From the NCBI GenBank assembly GCA_947178575.1, contig CAMWYX010000009.1, positions 1-64,000 of the forward strand: DNA of 64,000 nucleotides, given 5' to 3'. The stretch is from an uncultured Ruminococcus sp. Its GTDB lineage: Bacteria > Bacillota > Clostridia > Oscillospirales > Ruminococcaceae. Shown here one piece after another: positions 25,043 to 33,696 of this stretch. A program made the position numbers and the translations under genes. The notes below the pieces were generated by a model. That model searched no databases. It saw only the letters and a list, made by a program, of their open reading frames with translations, and was not told the origin of the DNA. Position 1 is the first letter of the stretch, and every line of letters begins with the position of its first letter.

Positions 25043-25347
25043 TATTGCAAAGAATATTTCTGAGCATTATTTTGACCACTCTTTTTCAGATTCGGATTTT
25101 ATCCGGTTCTGCGGAGTTAGTGCCATACGGACAGCCGGTCAAATGCCGATTTCCGATACGTCGGACGGCAACTTCTGTTGCCTTATTGAAATTTTTTTAT
25201 AAGTTCAGTTCAGCTTGTGAAAGGTCAATAAGAGTAGTATAAAGAGGTATTTTGCTCATGATATAACTCTGATACCGGTGAAATACTGCATGATATGCAC
25301 ACGTACAGGCTGATTAAGTCTGTACGTTTTTTGTTTTGAGGTGTATT
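25043..25347 (+). promoter_or_regulatory. Structured 5' leader of the polyamine operon, candidate attenuator or riboswitch
   Basis: About 305 nt without a usable long ORF between a good promoter and speD. From 25090 it has a series of GC-rich pairings: CGGAT/ATCCG, CCGG...CTG with CAG...CCGG, TGCCG...CGGCA enclosing CCGA/TCGG, and GGCAAC/GTTGCC (25168-25183), which shares bases with the previous one so the two exclude each other. A second section (25244-25300) has competing GGTAT/ATACC and GTATTT/AAATAC pairings. It ends in an intrinsic terminator whose T run touches the speD ribosome-binding site. This layout is characteristic of ligand-controlled termination. I could not match it to a known SAM or other riboswitch class. 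Confidence 0.6.
25301..25332 (+). terminator. Intrinsic terminator inside the speD leader
   Basis: ACGTACAGGCT (25301-25311) pairs with AGTCTGTACGT (25317-25327), one G-U, loop GATTA, then T6. It lies 15 bases before the speD ATG, so it can only serve as a conditional terminator of the operon. Confidence 0.9.
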
Positions 25348-26130
25348 ATGGAAAATAAACTTAAACTTTATGGTTTTAACAATCTTACTAAATCCCTGAG
25401 TTTCAATATATATGATGTCTGCTATGCCAGAACCCCGAAAGCTCAGATTGATTATATTGCATATGTTGATGAGGTTTATAATTCTGAAAGAATAACGGCT
25501 ATCATGACACATCTTACCGAAATGATAGGCGCACAGGTTCTCAGTGTTTCACGTCAGGATTATGACCCGCAGGGAGCGTCGGCAACTTTTCTTATTGCCG
25601 ATGATACCATGATACCGGCAGGCGGAAGCGAAACTGTTGCTCATCTTGATAAAAGCCATGTCACGGTTCATACATATCCGGAATATCACCCCGATACAAA
25701 TATCGCTACTTTTCGGGTTGATATTGATGTTGCAACCTGCGGAAAGATTACTCCGCTTACTGCTCTCGATTTTCTTATCGGAAGTTTCGACAGCGATATT
25801 ATAACTATGGATTACCGTGTGCGAGGATTTACACGGAATCTCAGCGGTGAAAAAATCTTCATCGACCATAATATAACATCAATTCAGGATTATATCGATT
25901 CTGCCACACTTGATAAATATGATGCTCTTGATATAAATGTATATCAGGCGAATATGTTCCATACAAAAATGCTTATCAAGGAAATTGAACTTCAGAATTA
26001 TCTTTTTAATACAGATGTTCACGAGCTTTCACCAAGAAGCCGGCTCGATATAAGCAGTGCGCTGAGGCGTGAAATGATTGAAATTTTCAGCGGAAGGAAT
26101 GTTTACGGAAATGGCTCTATCACAGGTTAA
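25348..26130 (+). CDS. speD: S-adenosylmethionine decarboxylase, E. coli type
   Basis: 260 residues from ATG 25348 with GAGGTG upstream; an in-frame TTG at 25336 lies in the terminator tail. The proenzyme cleaves itself to make a pyruvoyl group; the site is [11 protein letters not shown] with Ser103 becoming the pyruvoyl residue. The length matches the long proteobacterial class (about 264) rather than the short Bacillus/Thermotoga class. The product, decarboxylated AdoMet, is the aminopropyl donor for SpeE three genes on. It overlaps speA by 20 bases, suggesting coupled translation. Confidence 0.95.
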   Translation: MENKLKLYGFNNLTKSLSFNIYDVCYARTPKAQIDYIAYVDEVYNSERITAIMTHLTEMIGAQVLSVSRQDYDPQGASATFLIADDTMIPAGGSETVAHLDKSHVTVHTYPEYHPDTNIATFRVDIDVATCGKITPLTALDFLIGSFDSDIITMDYRVRGFTRNLSGEKIFIDHNITSIQDYIDSATLDKYDALDINVYQANMFHTKMLIKEIELQNYLFNTDVHELSPRSRLDISSALRREMIEIFSGRNVYGNGSITG

Positions 26131-27556
26131 TGCCCCGATTTACGAGGCTTTAAGAAAATTCAGGCGTATGCGTGTAGTCCCTTTCGATGTTCCGGGACAT
26201 AAGAGGGGACGGGGAAATATGGAACTTACAGAATTTCTCGGCGAAGACTGCATGAATGTCGATGTTAATTCAATGAAACCTCTGGACAACCTTTGTCACC
26301 CTGTTTCGGTGATAAAATCTGCAGAAATGCTCGCAGCAGAAGCATTCGGAGCAGAAAATGCGTTTTTTATGGTAGGCGGTACAACTTCCGCCGTTCAGAG
26401 CATGATTATGTACGCCTGCAAAAGCGGAGACAGAATAATAATGCCCCGAAATGTCCATAGAAGTGCAATAAATGCTCTTATTCTCACCGGAGCTGTTCCG
26501 GTGTACGTCAATCCCGATGTCAACAGTCAGCTCGGAATTGCTCTCGGTATGTCCGTGGAACAGGTAGAACAGGCGATTCGTGAAAATCCGCAGGCTAAAG
26601 CCGTGATGGTGAATAATCCGACATATTATGGCATATGTTCAGACCTTAAAAAAATTGTTGAGATTGCTCATGCTTATAATATGCTTGTTCTTGTTGATGA
26701 GGCTCACGGAACGCATTTTTATTTCGGCGAGGATTTCCCCATAACCGCAATGGAGGCAGGTGCTGATATTTCTTCCGTAAGTATGCACAAATCCGGCGGA
26801 AGTCTCACACAGAGTTCATTTCTGCTTATGGGTAAAAATATCAACAGTGATTATATGCGTCAGGTTGTTAATCTTACGCAGACCACAAGTGCGTCATATC
26901 TGCTGTTGTCAAGTCTTGACATATCACGGAAAAGGCTTGCCCTCAGCGGTCGGGAGATATTCGCACATACTGTTGAAATGGCTGAATATGCCCGCTCGGA
27001 AATAAATTCAATCGGCGGTTACTATGCGTATTCAAAGGAATTAATCAACGGCGACAGTATCTACGATTTTGATGTGTCAAAACTCAGTGTCTACACTCTT
27101 CCGATAGGTCTTGCCGGAATAGAAGTGTATGACCTGCTCCGTGATGAATATGATATTCAGATTGAATTCGGGGATTTGGGAAATATTCTGGCGTATCTTT
27201 CGGTCGGCGACAGAAAGCGTGATATTGAACGCTTAATCAGTGCAATGGCTGAAATAAAACGAAGATTCGGAAAATCCGGTGCGGATATGCTTACACAGGA
27301 ATATATTTCCCCGATAGTCGCAGAAACTCCTCGGCGTGCCTTTTATGCGGATAAAATTTCACTTCCGCTTGATGAATCGGTCGGCAGAGTATGCACGGAA
27401 TTTGTTATGTGCTATCCGCCAGGGATTCCGATTCTTGCCCCTGGTGAACTGATTACGCAGGATATAGTCAGCTATATCAGGTACGCCAAGGAAAAGGGCT
27501 GTCAGATGACCGGCACGGAGGATATTAATATAGAACGTCTGAATGTTCTGATATGA
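26111..27556 (+). CDS. speA: Arginine (or Lys/Orn) decarboxylase, PLP fold type I, short form
   Basis: 481 residues from ATG 26111; two upstream in-frame ATGs sit too close to their purine tracts. [11 protein letters not shown] near the start is the family signature, VDEAHGTHF supplies the PLP-pairing Asp, and the Schiff-base Lys is in [13 protein letters not shown]. The size fits the Bacillus SpeA/YaaO group, not the large inducible decarboxylases. Arginine is the likely substrate because an agmatinase-family gene lies in the same operon, giving agmatine. Lysine or ornithine cannot be excluded by eye. Confidence 0.9.
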   Translation: MALSQVNAPIYEALRKFRRMRVVPFDVPGHKRGRGNMELTEFLGEDCMNVDVNSMKPLDNLCHPVSVIKSAEMLAAEAFGAENAFFMVGGTTSAVQSMIMYACKSGDRIIMPRNVHRSAINALILTGAVPVYVNPDVNSQLGIALGMSVEQVEQAIRENPQAKAVMVNNPTYYGICSDLKKIVEIAHAYNMLVLVDEAHGTHFYFGEDFPITAMEAGADISSVSMHKSGGSLTQSSFLLMGKNINSDYMRQVVNLTQTTSASYLLLSSLDISRKRLALSGREIFAHTVEMAEYARSEINSIGGYYAYSKELINGDSIYDFDVSKLSVYTLPIGLAGIEVYDLLRDEYDIQIEFGDLGNILAYLSVGDRKRDIERLISAMAEIKRRFGKSGADMLTQEYISPIVAETPRRAFYADKISLPLDESVGRVCTEFVMCYPPGIPILAPGELITQDIVSYIRYAKEKGCQMTGTEDINIERLNVLI

Positions 27557-27570
27557 AAGGATATGATACA

Positions 27571-28353
27571 ATGCGACAGTATATTATAGATGCTTTTACC
27601 GATAAAATTTTTTCAGGAAATCCGGCTGCTGTATGTATAACAGAAAATTTTCCGTCAGATGATTTAATGGTAAATATTGCAAAAGAAAATAATTTATCCG
27701 AAACCGCATTTGTTCAGAAAACAGAACACGGCTATAATCTCCGGTGGTTCACACCGGCAGGAGAAATAAATTTCTGTGGTCATGCTACTCTTGCCTCGGC
27801 TTTTGCGGTATCTGAATTTATTGACAAGGGTATCAATGAAATCCTGTTTCATACACAATCGGGCGATTTTCCCGTTAAAATTAAACATAAGGAAATTGAA
27901 ATGAATCTTCCGGCATATTCTTTCAGTGAAATTCCTGTTACTGATGAAATGCAGGAAGCTATAGGTGTTAAACCTGTTCAGGCTTTTATAAAGAGGGATA
28001 TGATGCTTGTACTGGAAAATGAAGAACAGGTCAGAAATCTTAATCCCGATTCTGATAAAATAAAATTACTTGACGGATTATGCCTGTGTGTTACTGCTCA
28101 GGGGAAAAATTATGATTGTGTTTCAAGAGTTTTTGCCCCTAAAATAAGTATAAACGAAGACCCCGTAACCGGTTCGTCACACTGCATGATTATTCCTTAC
28201 TGGGCTGAAAAGCTGGGGAAAAACAATATAAATGCTTATCAGGCTTCGGAACGTGGCGGTGAAATATACGGTTGTTTACAAGGCGACAGAGTAATTATTT
28301 CGGGTAAGGCTGTACTTTTCGGAACGGCTGATATTATGGTTGATATGATATAG
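27571..28353 (+). CDS. PhzF-family isomerase/epimerase-like protein
   Basis: 260 residues from ATG 27571, preceded by AAAGGA; ATG 27553 overlaps speA but lacks a site. IIDAFTDKIFSGNPAAVC at the N-terminus, NLSETAFV with the catalytic-type Glu, FTPAGEINFCGHATLA and NEDPVTGSSH are PhzF hallmarks. Known members isomerise small metabolites; this one's substrate is unknown. Its codon choice looks more AT-rich (more TTA leucine) than the surrounding spe genes, so it may have joined the operon later. Confidence 0.85.
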   Translation: MRQYIIDAFTDKIFSGNPAAVCITENFPSDDLMVNIAKENNLSETAFVQKTEHGYNLRWFTPAGEINFCGHATLASAFAVSEFIDKGINEILFHTQSGDFPVKIKHKEIEMNLPAYSFSEIPVTDEMQEAIGVKPVQAFIKRDMMLVLENEEQVRNLNPDSDKIKLLDGLCLCVTAQGKNYDCVSRVFAPKISINEDPVTGSSHCMIIPYWAEKLGKNNINAYQASERGGEIYGCLQGDRVIISGKAVLFGTADIMVDMI

Positions 28354-28363
28354 GGGGATTTTT

Positions 28364-29224
28364 ATGGAATTGTGGTTTACAGAACGTCATACACCGAACG
28401 TTAAATTTTCCATAAAGGTTGACCGTCAGCTTTACACGGGAAAGAGCGAATTTCAGCGGATTGATGTTTTTGAATCAAAGGAGTTCGGCAGGTTTCTGAC
28501 GCTTGACGGATATATGATGCTTACCGAAAAGGACGAATTTATTTATCATGAGATGATAACACACGTTCCGATGGCGGTTCACCCGAATCCGAAAAATATC
28601 CTTGTGATAGGAGCAGGGGACGGCGGTGTTGTCCGTGAACTTACAAAATATTCTGATATTGAGAGTATCGACCTTGTGGAAATAGATGAGCTTGTCGTCG
28701 AGGTCAGCAGAAAGTTTCTTCCGTCAACAGCGTGCCGTCTTGATGATAAGCGTGTGCACATATATTATGAAGACGGCGTGAAATTTATACGCCGGTGCGA
28801 AGATAAATATGATGTGATTATTGTGGATTCAACAGACCCTTTCGGACCGGGGGAAGGCTTGTTCACAAAAGAATTTTACGGAAGTTGCAACAAGGCTCTG
28901 CACGATGACGGAATCATGGTTAATCAACATGAAAGCCCGTTCTATTCCGAAGATGCGGCGGCTATGCAGAGGTCGCACAAGCGGATTTTTGAGAGTTTCC
29001 CGATAAGCCGTGTATATCAGGCACATATTCCGACATATCCGTCGGGACACTGGCTTTTCGGGTTCGCTTCAAAAAAATATCACCCCGTCCGTGACCTTGA
29101 CTCTGTAAAATGGAATATGCACGGAATAAAAACAGGATATTATAATACAAAACTTCACGCCGGAGCTTTCGCACTTCCGTCCTATGTTGAGGAAATGCTC
29201 CGTGAAGTGGAAAAAAGGAGCTGA
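28364..29224 (+). CDS. speE: Spermidine synthase / aminopropyltransferase
   Basis: 286 residues, AGGGGG upstream. LVIGAGDGGVVREL is the nucleotide-binding loop and IIVDSTDPFGPGEGLF holds the catalytic Asp; YHEMITHVPM and the substrate-side YPSGHW are conserved. It transfers the aminopropyl group from decarboxylated AdoMet to putrescine. Because it lies between the arginine decarboxylase and an agmatinase-family gene, it might instead act on agmatine, with the next enzyme releasing spermidine, as in Thermus. That choice is open. Confidence 0.93.
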   Translation: MELWFTERHTPNVKFSIKVDRQLYTGKSEFQRIDVFESKEFGRFLTLDGYMMLTEKDEFIYHEMITHVPMAVHPNPKNILVIGAGDGGVVRELTKYSDIESIDLVEIDELVVEVSRKFLPSTACRLDDKRVHIYYEDGVKFIRRCEDKYDVIIVDSTDPFGPGEGLFTKEFYGSCNKALHDDGIMVNQHESPFYSEDAAAMQRSHKRIFESFPISRVYQAHIPTYPSGHWLFGFASKKYHPVRDLDSVKWNMHGIKTGYYNTKLHAGAFALPSYVEEMLREVEKRS

Positions 29225-29231
29225 CAGTTAT

Positions 29232-30083
29232 ATGCTTGAAAAAAATATTCAGACTTTTATTGCCTGTGATTCGGAATACGATGAATCAAAAATTGTACTT
29301 TTCGGAGCAGGATTCGACAGCACAACGAGTTTCCGACCCGGAACAAGGTTCGCTCCGTCAGCAATCCGTTCCGAAAGTTTCGGAATCGAGACCTACAGCC
29401 CTTATCAGGATAAGGATATGACGGATTACAGCTATTTTGACAGCGGAGACCTTGAACTTCCCTTCGGAAGTGTCAGACGTGCTTTGTCGGATATTGCAAT
29501 GCGTTCAGATATAATTCTGAAAGACGGAAAAATTCCGTTTATGATAGGAGGAGAACATCTTGTTACTTTCGGCTCGGTCATGGCGGTGAACGATATGTAT
29601 AAGGATTTGCATATTATTCATTTTGATGCTCATGCCGATTTGCGTGAAGAGTATCTGGGTCAGCCGTTGTCCCATGCGTGCGTAATCAGAAGATGTCACG
29701 AAATTATCGGCAATGGTCGTATATTCCAGTTCGGTATCAGAAGCGGAGAACGTGAGGAATTTCGGTTCGCCGGACATCATACGGAACTGCATAAGTTCGG
29801 ATTCGGCGGACTTGCGGAAACAGTCGAAAAACTCAGAGGAAAGAATGTTTATTTCACCCTTGATTTGGACGTTCTTGACCCGTCGGTGTTCTGCGGTACT
29901 GGAACACCGGAGGCGGAGGGCGTGAGCTTTAAGGAGCTCCGTGAAGCTGTTACGCTTGTTTGCAGTGAACTGAATATAGTCGGCTGTGATGTCAACGAAT
30001 TAAGTCCGCATTACGACCCGTCAGGAGCGTCAACCGCTGTGGCGTGCAAGATTATCAGGGAAATGCTCCTTGCTTTATCATGA
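29232..30083 (+). CDS. speB: Agmatinase (ureohydrolase family)
   Basis: 283 residues from ATG 29232, with AGGAG in the end of speE. GGEHLVTFG, HFDAHADLR and TLDLDVLDPS are the three manganese-binding motifs of arginase/agmatinase enzymes, and VGCDVNELSPHYD is typical of agmatinases. It hydrolyses agmatine (or aminopropylagmatine) to putrescine (or spermidine) plus urea. Same operon as speA and speE. Confidence 0.92.
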   Translation: MLEKNIQTFIACDSEYDESKIVLFGAGFDSTTSFRPGTRFAPSAIRSESFGIETYSPYQDKDMTDYSYFDSGDLELPFGSVRRALSDIAMRSDIILKDGKIPFMIGGEHLVTFGSVMAVNDMYKDLHIIHFDAHADLREEYLGQPLSHACVIRRCHEIIGNGRIFQFGIRSGEREEFRFAGHHTELHKFGFGGLAETVEKLRGKNVYFTLDLDVLDPSVFCGTGTPEAEGVSFKELREAVTLVCSELNIVGCDVNELSPHYDPSGASTAVACKIIREMLLALS

Positions 30084-30115
30084 CAGTATTTATAATTTTT
30101 AAGGAGGATTCTTAA

Positions 30116-30847
30116 ATGGATTTATACAAAGACGGCGAAATAAAGCCGTGTATCAGGATTGATTTCACCGAAGAAAAGCCAATGATTTATGAAAGCAAAA
30201 TCGGCGGAATGGGATATATTCCGCATGACGGGGATTTTCCTGCTGACAGCAAAGGAAGTCAGCTCCGGCTTCTTGCACAGATAGAGTGCGAAAAAATTCA
30301 TCTTGATGATTTTCCGGAAAAGGGACTGCTTCAGTTCTGGATTCTCAATGATGATATATCAGGCATTGACTGGGATAATCAGACGAATCAGGACGGTTTC
30401 AGAGTGATTTATTATCCTGAAATCGACAAGACCGTTACGGAAGAAGAAGTCAAGAGCAAATTTGTTGAAAATGAATATGACAGTGAAGATATGATGCCTG
30501 TTTTCGGAGAATACGGATTGATTTTCTCTGAAAGCACAAGTAAATACTATGATTTCGCCGATGAAAAATATGAGGATTTAGATGACGTTCCGGAAGATGC
30601 GTGCGGAAGTATAATCGGCGGAATACCGTACTTCACTCAGACCGACCCCCGTGAATATAGTGAAGAACTTCAAAAATATGACTATCTGCTTTTCCAGCTT
30701 GATTCGTTCTGTATGGAAGATGATGACGGTACTTGTGATGATGCTGTTATGTGGGGAGATTCTGGAGTAGGAAATTTTTTTATCAATACCGAAAAACTTA
30801 AAAATCTTGATTTCAGCGACGTTCTCTATAACTGGGACTGCTATTGA
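30116..30847 (+). CDS. YwqG-family (DUF1963) protein
   Basis: 243 residues behind a strong AAGGAGG. KIGGMGYIPHDGDFP, LRLLAQIECEKI and the later LLFQLDSF with WGDSGVGNFFI are the recurring motifs of YwqG/DUF1963, small acidic cytosolic proteins of unknown role. It follows speB by 32 bases in the polyamine operon; a functional link is not evident. Confidence 0.85.
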   Translation: MDLYKDGEIKPCIRIDFTEEKPMIYESKIGGMGYIPHDGDFPADSKGSQLRLLAQIECEKIHLDDFPEKGLLQFWILNDDISGIDWDNQTNQDGFRVIYYPEIDKTVTEEEVKSKFVENEYDSEDMMPVFGEYGLIFSESTSKYYDFADEKYEDLDDVPEDACGSIIGGIPYFTQTDPREYSEELQKYDYLLFQLDSFCMEDDDGTCDDAVMWGDSGVGNFFINTEKLKNLDFSDVLYNWDCY

Positions 30848-30884
30848 TAAATCGGGAATATATCTGAAACGGAGTTTAAAATAT

Positions 30885-31361
30885 ATGAAAATTCAAGTTT
30901 ACGGTTCAAAACAGAATTCTAAGATTATTCCTGTTTTTTTCATAATATTTGCCCTTATCTTTATGTCTGTCGGAATCGGCATGCTTTTTTATCCGAAGAT
31001 AAAAGAAAAAAAATGCACTGAAAGTGTAAAGGCGGAAGTTATCAGCAATTCTGCGGAATCTTCTTCTTCCGGAGGAAGCAGGCATCATCATCACCATAAT
31101 TCAACAGTTTACAGACCGACATTCAGCTTCATGTATGAGGGAAAAGAATACATCGTTGAAAGTAAAACGGCATCAAATCCGCCTGCTTTTAACGTGGGCG
31201 ATATAGTTGAGCTCAGAATAAATCCCGATAATCCGGCGGATTTTTATGCCCCGTCCGATAAGACTTCAAGATTTATCGCTTTAATTTTTACCGGATTCGG
31301 AGTAATTTTCATGATTATCGGAATCGTGATGTGTGTTGCTTTCGCCGGAAATAAAAATTAA
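30885..31361 (+). CDS. DUF3592-type membrane protein 1
   Basis: 158 residues from ATG 30885. A membrane segment at ~15-37 and another at ~128-152 flank an extracytoplasmic-looking domain with FMYEGKEYIVES and VGDIVELRINPDNPADFY, the DUF3592 pattern. A five-His run (GGSRHHHHH, near residue 68) lies in the loop. Function unknown. The following gene is a relative. Confidence 0.8.
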   Translation: MKIQVYGSKQNSKIIPVFFIIFALIFMSVGIGMLFYPKIKEKKCTESVKAEVISNSAESSSSGGSRHHHHHNSTVYRPTFSFMYEGKEYIVESKTASNPPAFNVGDIVELRINPDNPADFYAPSDKTSRFIALIFTGFGVIFMIIGIVMCVAFAGNKN

Positions 31362-31370
31362 AGGACATTT

Positions 31371-31847
31371 ATGAAAATGAAGAAAAAGAATTTAATATCC
31401 GGAATTATGCTGATATTGTTTTCTGTGGCTTTCATGGGCGTTGGCGTATGGTTTTCCGGTGACCATGAGCATAAATTAATTAACTGCACCGAACAGGTAA
31501 CAGCTACGGTCATAGAGAATATAGAAGATACACAGAACGAACTTATATATGATTACAGGCAGGGACATAGAGATGAACATTACAGCGATGTAAAGTATTA
31601 TACGCCTCTTTTTGAATATGAATATGACGGAAACAATTATAAATCCAGAGGTCAGAAATCAAGATATTCACCGCTCTACAAAGTCGGCGAGGAAACAGAA
31701 ATTAAAATAAATCCGTCAAATCCCAATGAGTTCTATGAGGTGAAAAGCAATTCCTATAACATCAAATCAAAAGTTATTATGATGCTGTCCGGTTTTTTTA
31801 TGATTTTAGGGATTTTCATGCTGATTAAATCCGGACGTAAAACGTAA
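31371..31847 (+). CDS. DUF3592-type membrane protein 2
   Basis: 158 residues, paralogous to the preceding gene: two membrane segments at ~10-28 and ~135-152, and FEYEYDGNNYKS with VGEETEIKINPSNPNEFYE between them. The pair may form a hetero-oligomer. It sits nine bases after its relative and 26 bases before carboxynorspermidine synthase. Confidence 0.8.
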   Translation: MKMKKKNLISGIMLILFSVAFMGVGVWFSGDHEHKLINCTEQVTATVIENIEDTQNELIYDYRQGHRDEHYSDVKYYTPLFEYEYDGNNYKSRGQKSRYSPLYKVGEETEIKINPSNPNEFYEVKSNSYNIKSKVIMMLSGFFMILGIFMLIKSGRKT

Positions 31848-31873
31848 AATATTGAAAAGGAGTATTTTAAAAA

Positions 31874-33076
31874 ATGGGAAAATGTATGATTATCGGCTGT
31901 GGAGGAGTTGCCTCCGTGGCTATTCACAAATGCTGTCAGAACAGCGATGTATTTGAAGGAATTATGATTGCAAGCCGTACAAAATCAAAGTGCGATGCTC
32001 TCAGGGAAAAATTACAGCCCACAACTAAAACCATAATCGAAACAGCTCAGGTCAATGCGGACAATGTTGACGAACTGATTTCTTTAATCAACAGCTATAA
32101 GCCCGATGTTGTCCTTAATCTTGCACTTCCGTATCAGGATTTGACAATCATGGACGCTTGTCTTGCAACTAAAACGCACTATGTCGATACCGCCAATTAT
32201 GAGCCTCTTGATACTGCAAAGTTTGAATATAAATGGCAGTGGGCTTACCGTGAAAAATTCGAGCAGGCAGGAATCACCGCACTTCTCGGAAGCGGATTTG
32301 ACCCCGGCGTAACAGGCGTATTTTCGGCGTATGCCATGAAGCACGAATTTGATGAAATCAATTATATTGATATTCTCGACTGCAACGGCGGAGACCACGG
32401 CTATCCGTTTGCAACAAATTTCAATCCGGAAATAAATATCCGTGAAGTTTCCGCAAAGGGAAGCTATATCGAAGACGGAAAATGGATTGAAACAGAACCG
32501 ATGGAAATAAAGCGTGTGTATAATTTCAAGGGTGTGGGCGAAAAAGATATGTATCTTCTTCATCACGAGGAACTGGAATCGCTTGCACTCAATATCAAGG
32601 GAATAAAGCGTATCAGATTTTTTATGACTTTCGGACAGAGCTATCTCACACATCTTAAATGCCTTGAAAATGTGGGAATGACTTCAATCGAGCCGATTGT
32701 TTATGAGGGAAAGGAAATTGTTCCGCTCCAGTTCCTGAGGGCTGTACTTCCCGACCCTGCTTCACTTGGTGCGAGAACCGTCGGCAAGACGAATATCGGC
32801 TGTATTTTCCGTGGCAAAAAGGACGGAAAAGACAAAACTTATTATCTGTATAACATATGCGACCATCAGGAATGCTATAAAGAAGTAGGTTCGCAGGCGG
32901 TTTCATATACAACGGGAGTTCCGGCGATGATTGGTGCAATGATGATTATGACCGGAAAGTGGAACAAAGCTGGCGTTTATAATATTGAGGAGTTCGACCC
33001 CGACCCGTTCATGGAAGCCCTCAACAAGTGGGGACTTCCTTGGGAAGAAGATTTCAGTCCGGTTCTTGTTGACTGA
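31874..33076 (+). CDS. Carboxynorspermidine/carboxyspermidine synthase (saccharopine dehydrogenase-like)
   Basis: 400 residues, AAAAGGAG upstream. The N-terminal MIIGCGGVASVAIHKC is the NADPH-binding fold; HYVDTANYEP, GFDPGVTGVFSAY and CNGGDHGYPFATNFNPEINIREV are characteristic of the CASDH group. It condenses an aspartate semialdehyde-diamine imine and reduces it to carboxyspermidine (from putrescine) or carboxynorspermidine (from diaminopropane). The decarboxylase partner lies two genes on. No diaminopropane-forming enzyme is visible here, so putrescine is the likelier substrate. Confidence 0.93.
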   Translation: MGKCMIIGCGGVASVAIHKCCQNSDVFEGIMIASRTKSKCDALREKLQPTTKTIIETAQVNADNVDELISLINSYKPDVVLNLALPYQDLTIMDACLATKTHYVDTANYEPLDTAKFEYKWQWAYREKFEQAGITALLGSGFDPGVTGVFSAYAMKHEFDEINYIDILDCNGGDHGYPFATNFNPEINIREVSAKGSYIEDGKWIETEPMEIKRVYNFKGVGEKDMYLLHHEELESLALNIKGIKRIRFFMTFGQSYLTHLKCLENVGMTSIEPIVYEGKEIVPLQFLRAVLPDPASLGARTVGKTNIGCIFRGKKDGKDKTYYLYNICDHQECYKEVGSQAVSYTTGVPAMIGAMMIMTGKWNKAGVYNIEEFDPDPFMEALNKWGLPWEEDFSPVLVD

Positions 33077-33114
33077 CCATACAGAAATAAATCATATGCA
33101 GAGGAGAAAAAAAT

Positions 33115-33696
33115 ATGCAGATTAAATTCAATAAAATCGTGAGACCTGTAGCGGTAAAGCCGGAGGATTCAAGACCGGCAAGACAGGAAACTGTAAATCA
33201 GGAAACCGAAATTCCGGCACAAAATCCGGAGCAGGAAATTAAATCGTCACCAGCGGAACAGATTGAATCAATTGAATCATTCCTTGCGGAGTTTACAAAG
33301 CAGACCGATACTATGCCGGAGGTTGAAATCCCGAAAACCGAAACAGAAGATTTTAAACCCGCCGTACAGCCGGAAGATACTGTTATTCCGGAAACGGTTT
33401 CATCAAATCCGCCGGTTAATGCCGTGACTGTGTCGTCGGGTGTTCCGGCTATCGAGGAAACGCTGAAAAAATTTATCGGCAAGAGTATCCGTGTATATAC
33501 CGCCGACCATGAAAACGTTATCGGACGGCTTGAATCTATCAAGGACGGCTGGATAAAGATTTGTAATGCACGCTCGGCAGGAGGCGGATATTACTGCGAC
33601 GAGGATATAATAAATATCAGAAATATCGTCAGATTCCGTTTTATAAGAAACATCACAAAGAGCGATTATGTGGAGTTCACAAATGCCGAAAACTGA
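33115..33696 (+). CDS. Unrecognised protein with a Pro/Glu-rich linker and a small C-terminal beta domain
   Basis: 193 residues behind GAGGAG. Residues ~18-115 are low-complexity, rich in Pro, Glu, Thr and Ser, and probably disordered. Residues ~118-185 look like a compact beta-barrel (GKSIRVYTADHENVIGRL, then GWIKI and a strand near IRNIVRFRFI), somewhat like Sm/SH3-type folds. It lies between the two carboxynorspermidine genes and overlaps the second by 14 bases, so its translation is likely coupled to the decarboxylase. No function is claimed. Confidence 0.7.
   Translation: MQIKFNKIVRPVAVKPEDSRPARQETVNQETEIPAQNPEQEIKSSPAEQIESIESFLAEFTKQTDTMPEVEIPKTETEDFKPAVQPEDTVIPETVSSNPPVNAVTVSSGVPAIEETLKKFIGKSIRVYTADHENVIGRLESIKDGWIKICNARSAGGGYYCDEDIINIRNIVRFRFIRNITKSDYVEFTNAEN

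Noticed and set aside
24984-25242. Short + strand frames in the spacer and leader before speD
   Set aside because: They cross the promoter and hairpins, overlap each other and lack ribosome-binding sites; treated as non-coding.
25043-25347. Known SAM riboswitch upstream of AdoMet decarboxylase
   Set aside because: I could not find the conserved core of SAM-I, SAM-II or SAM-IV; kept only as an unassigned leader.
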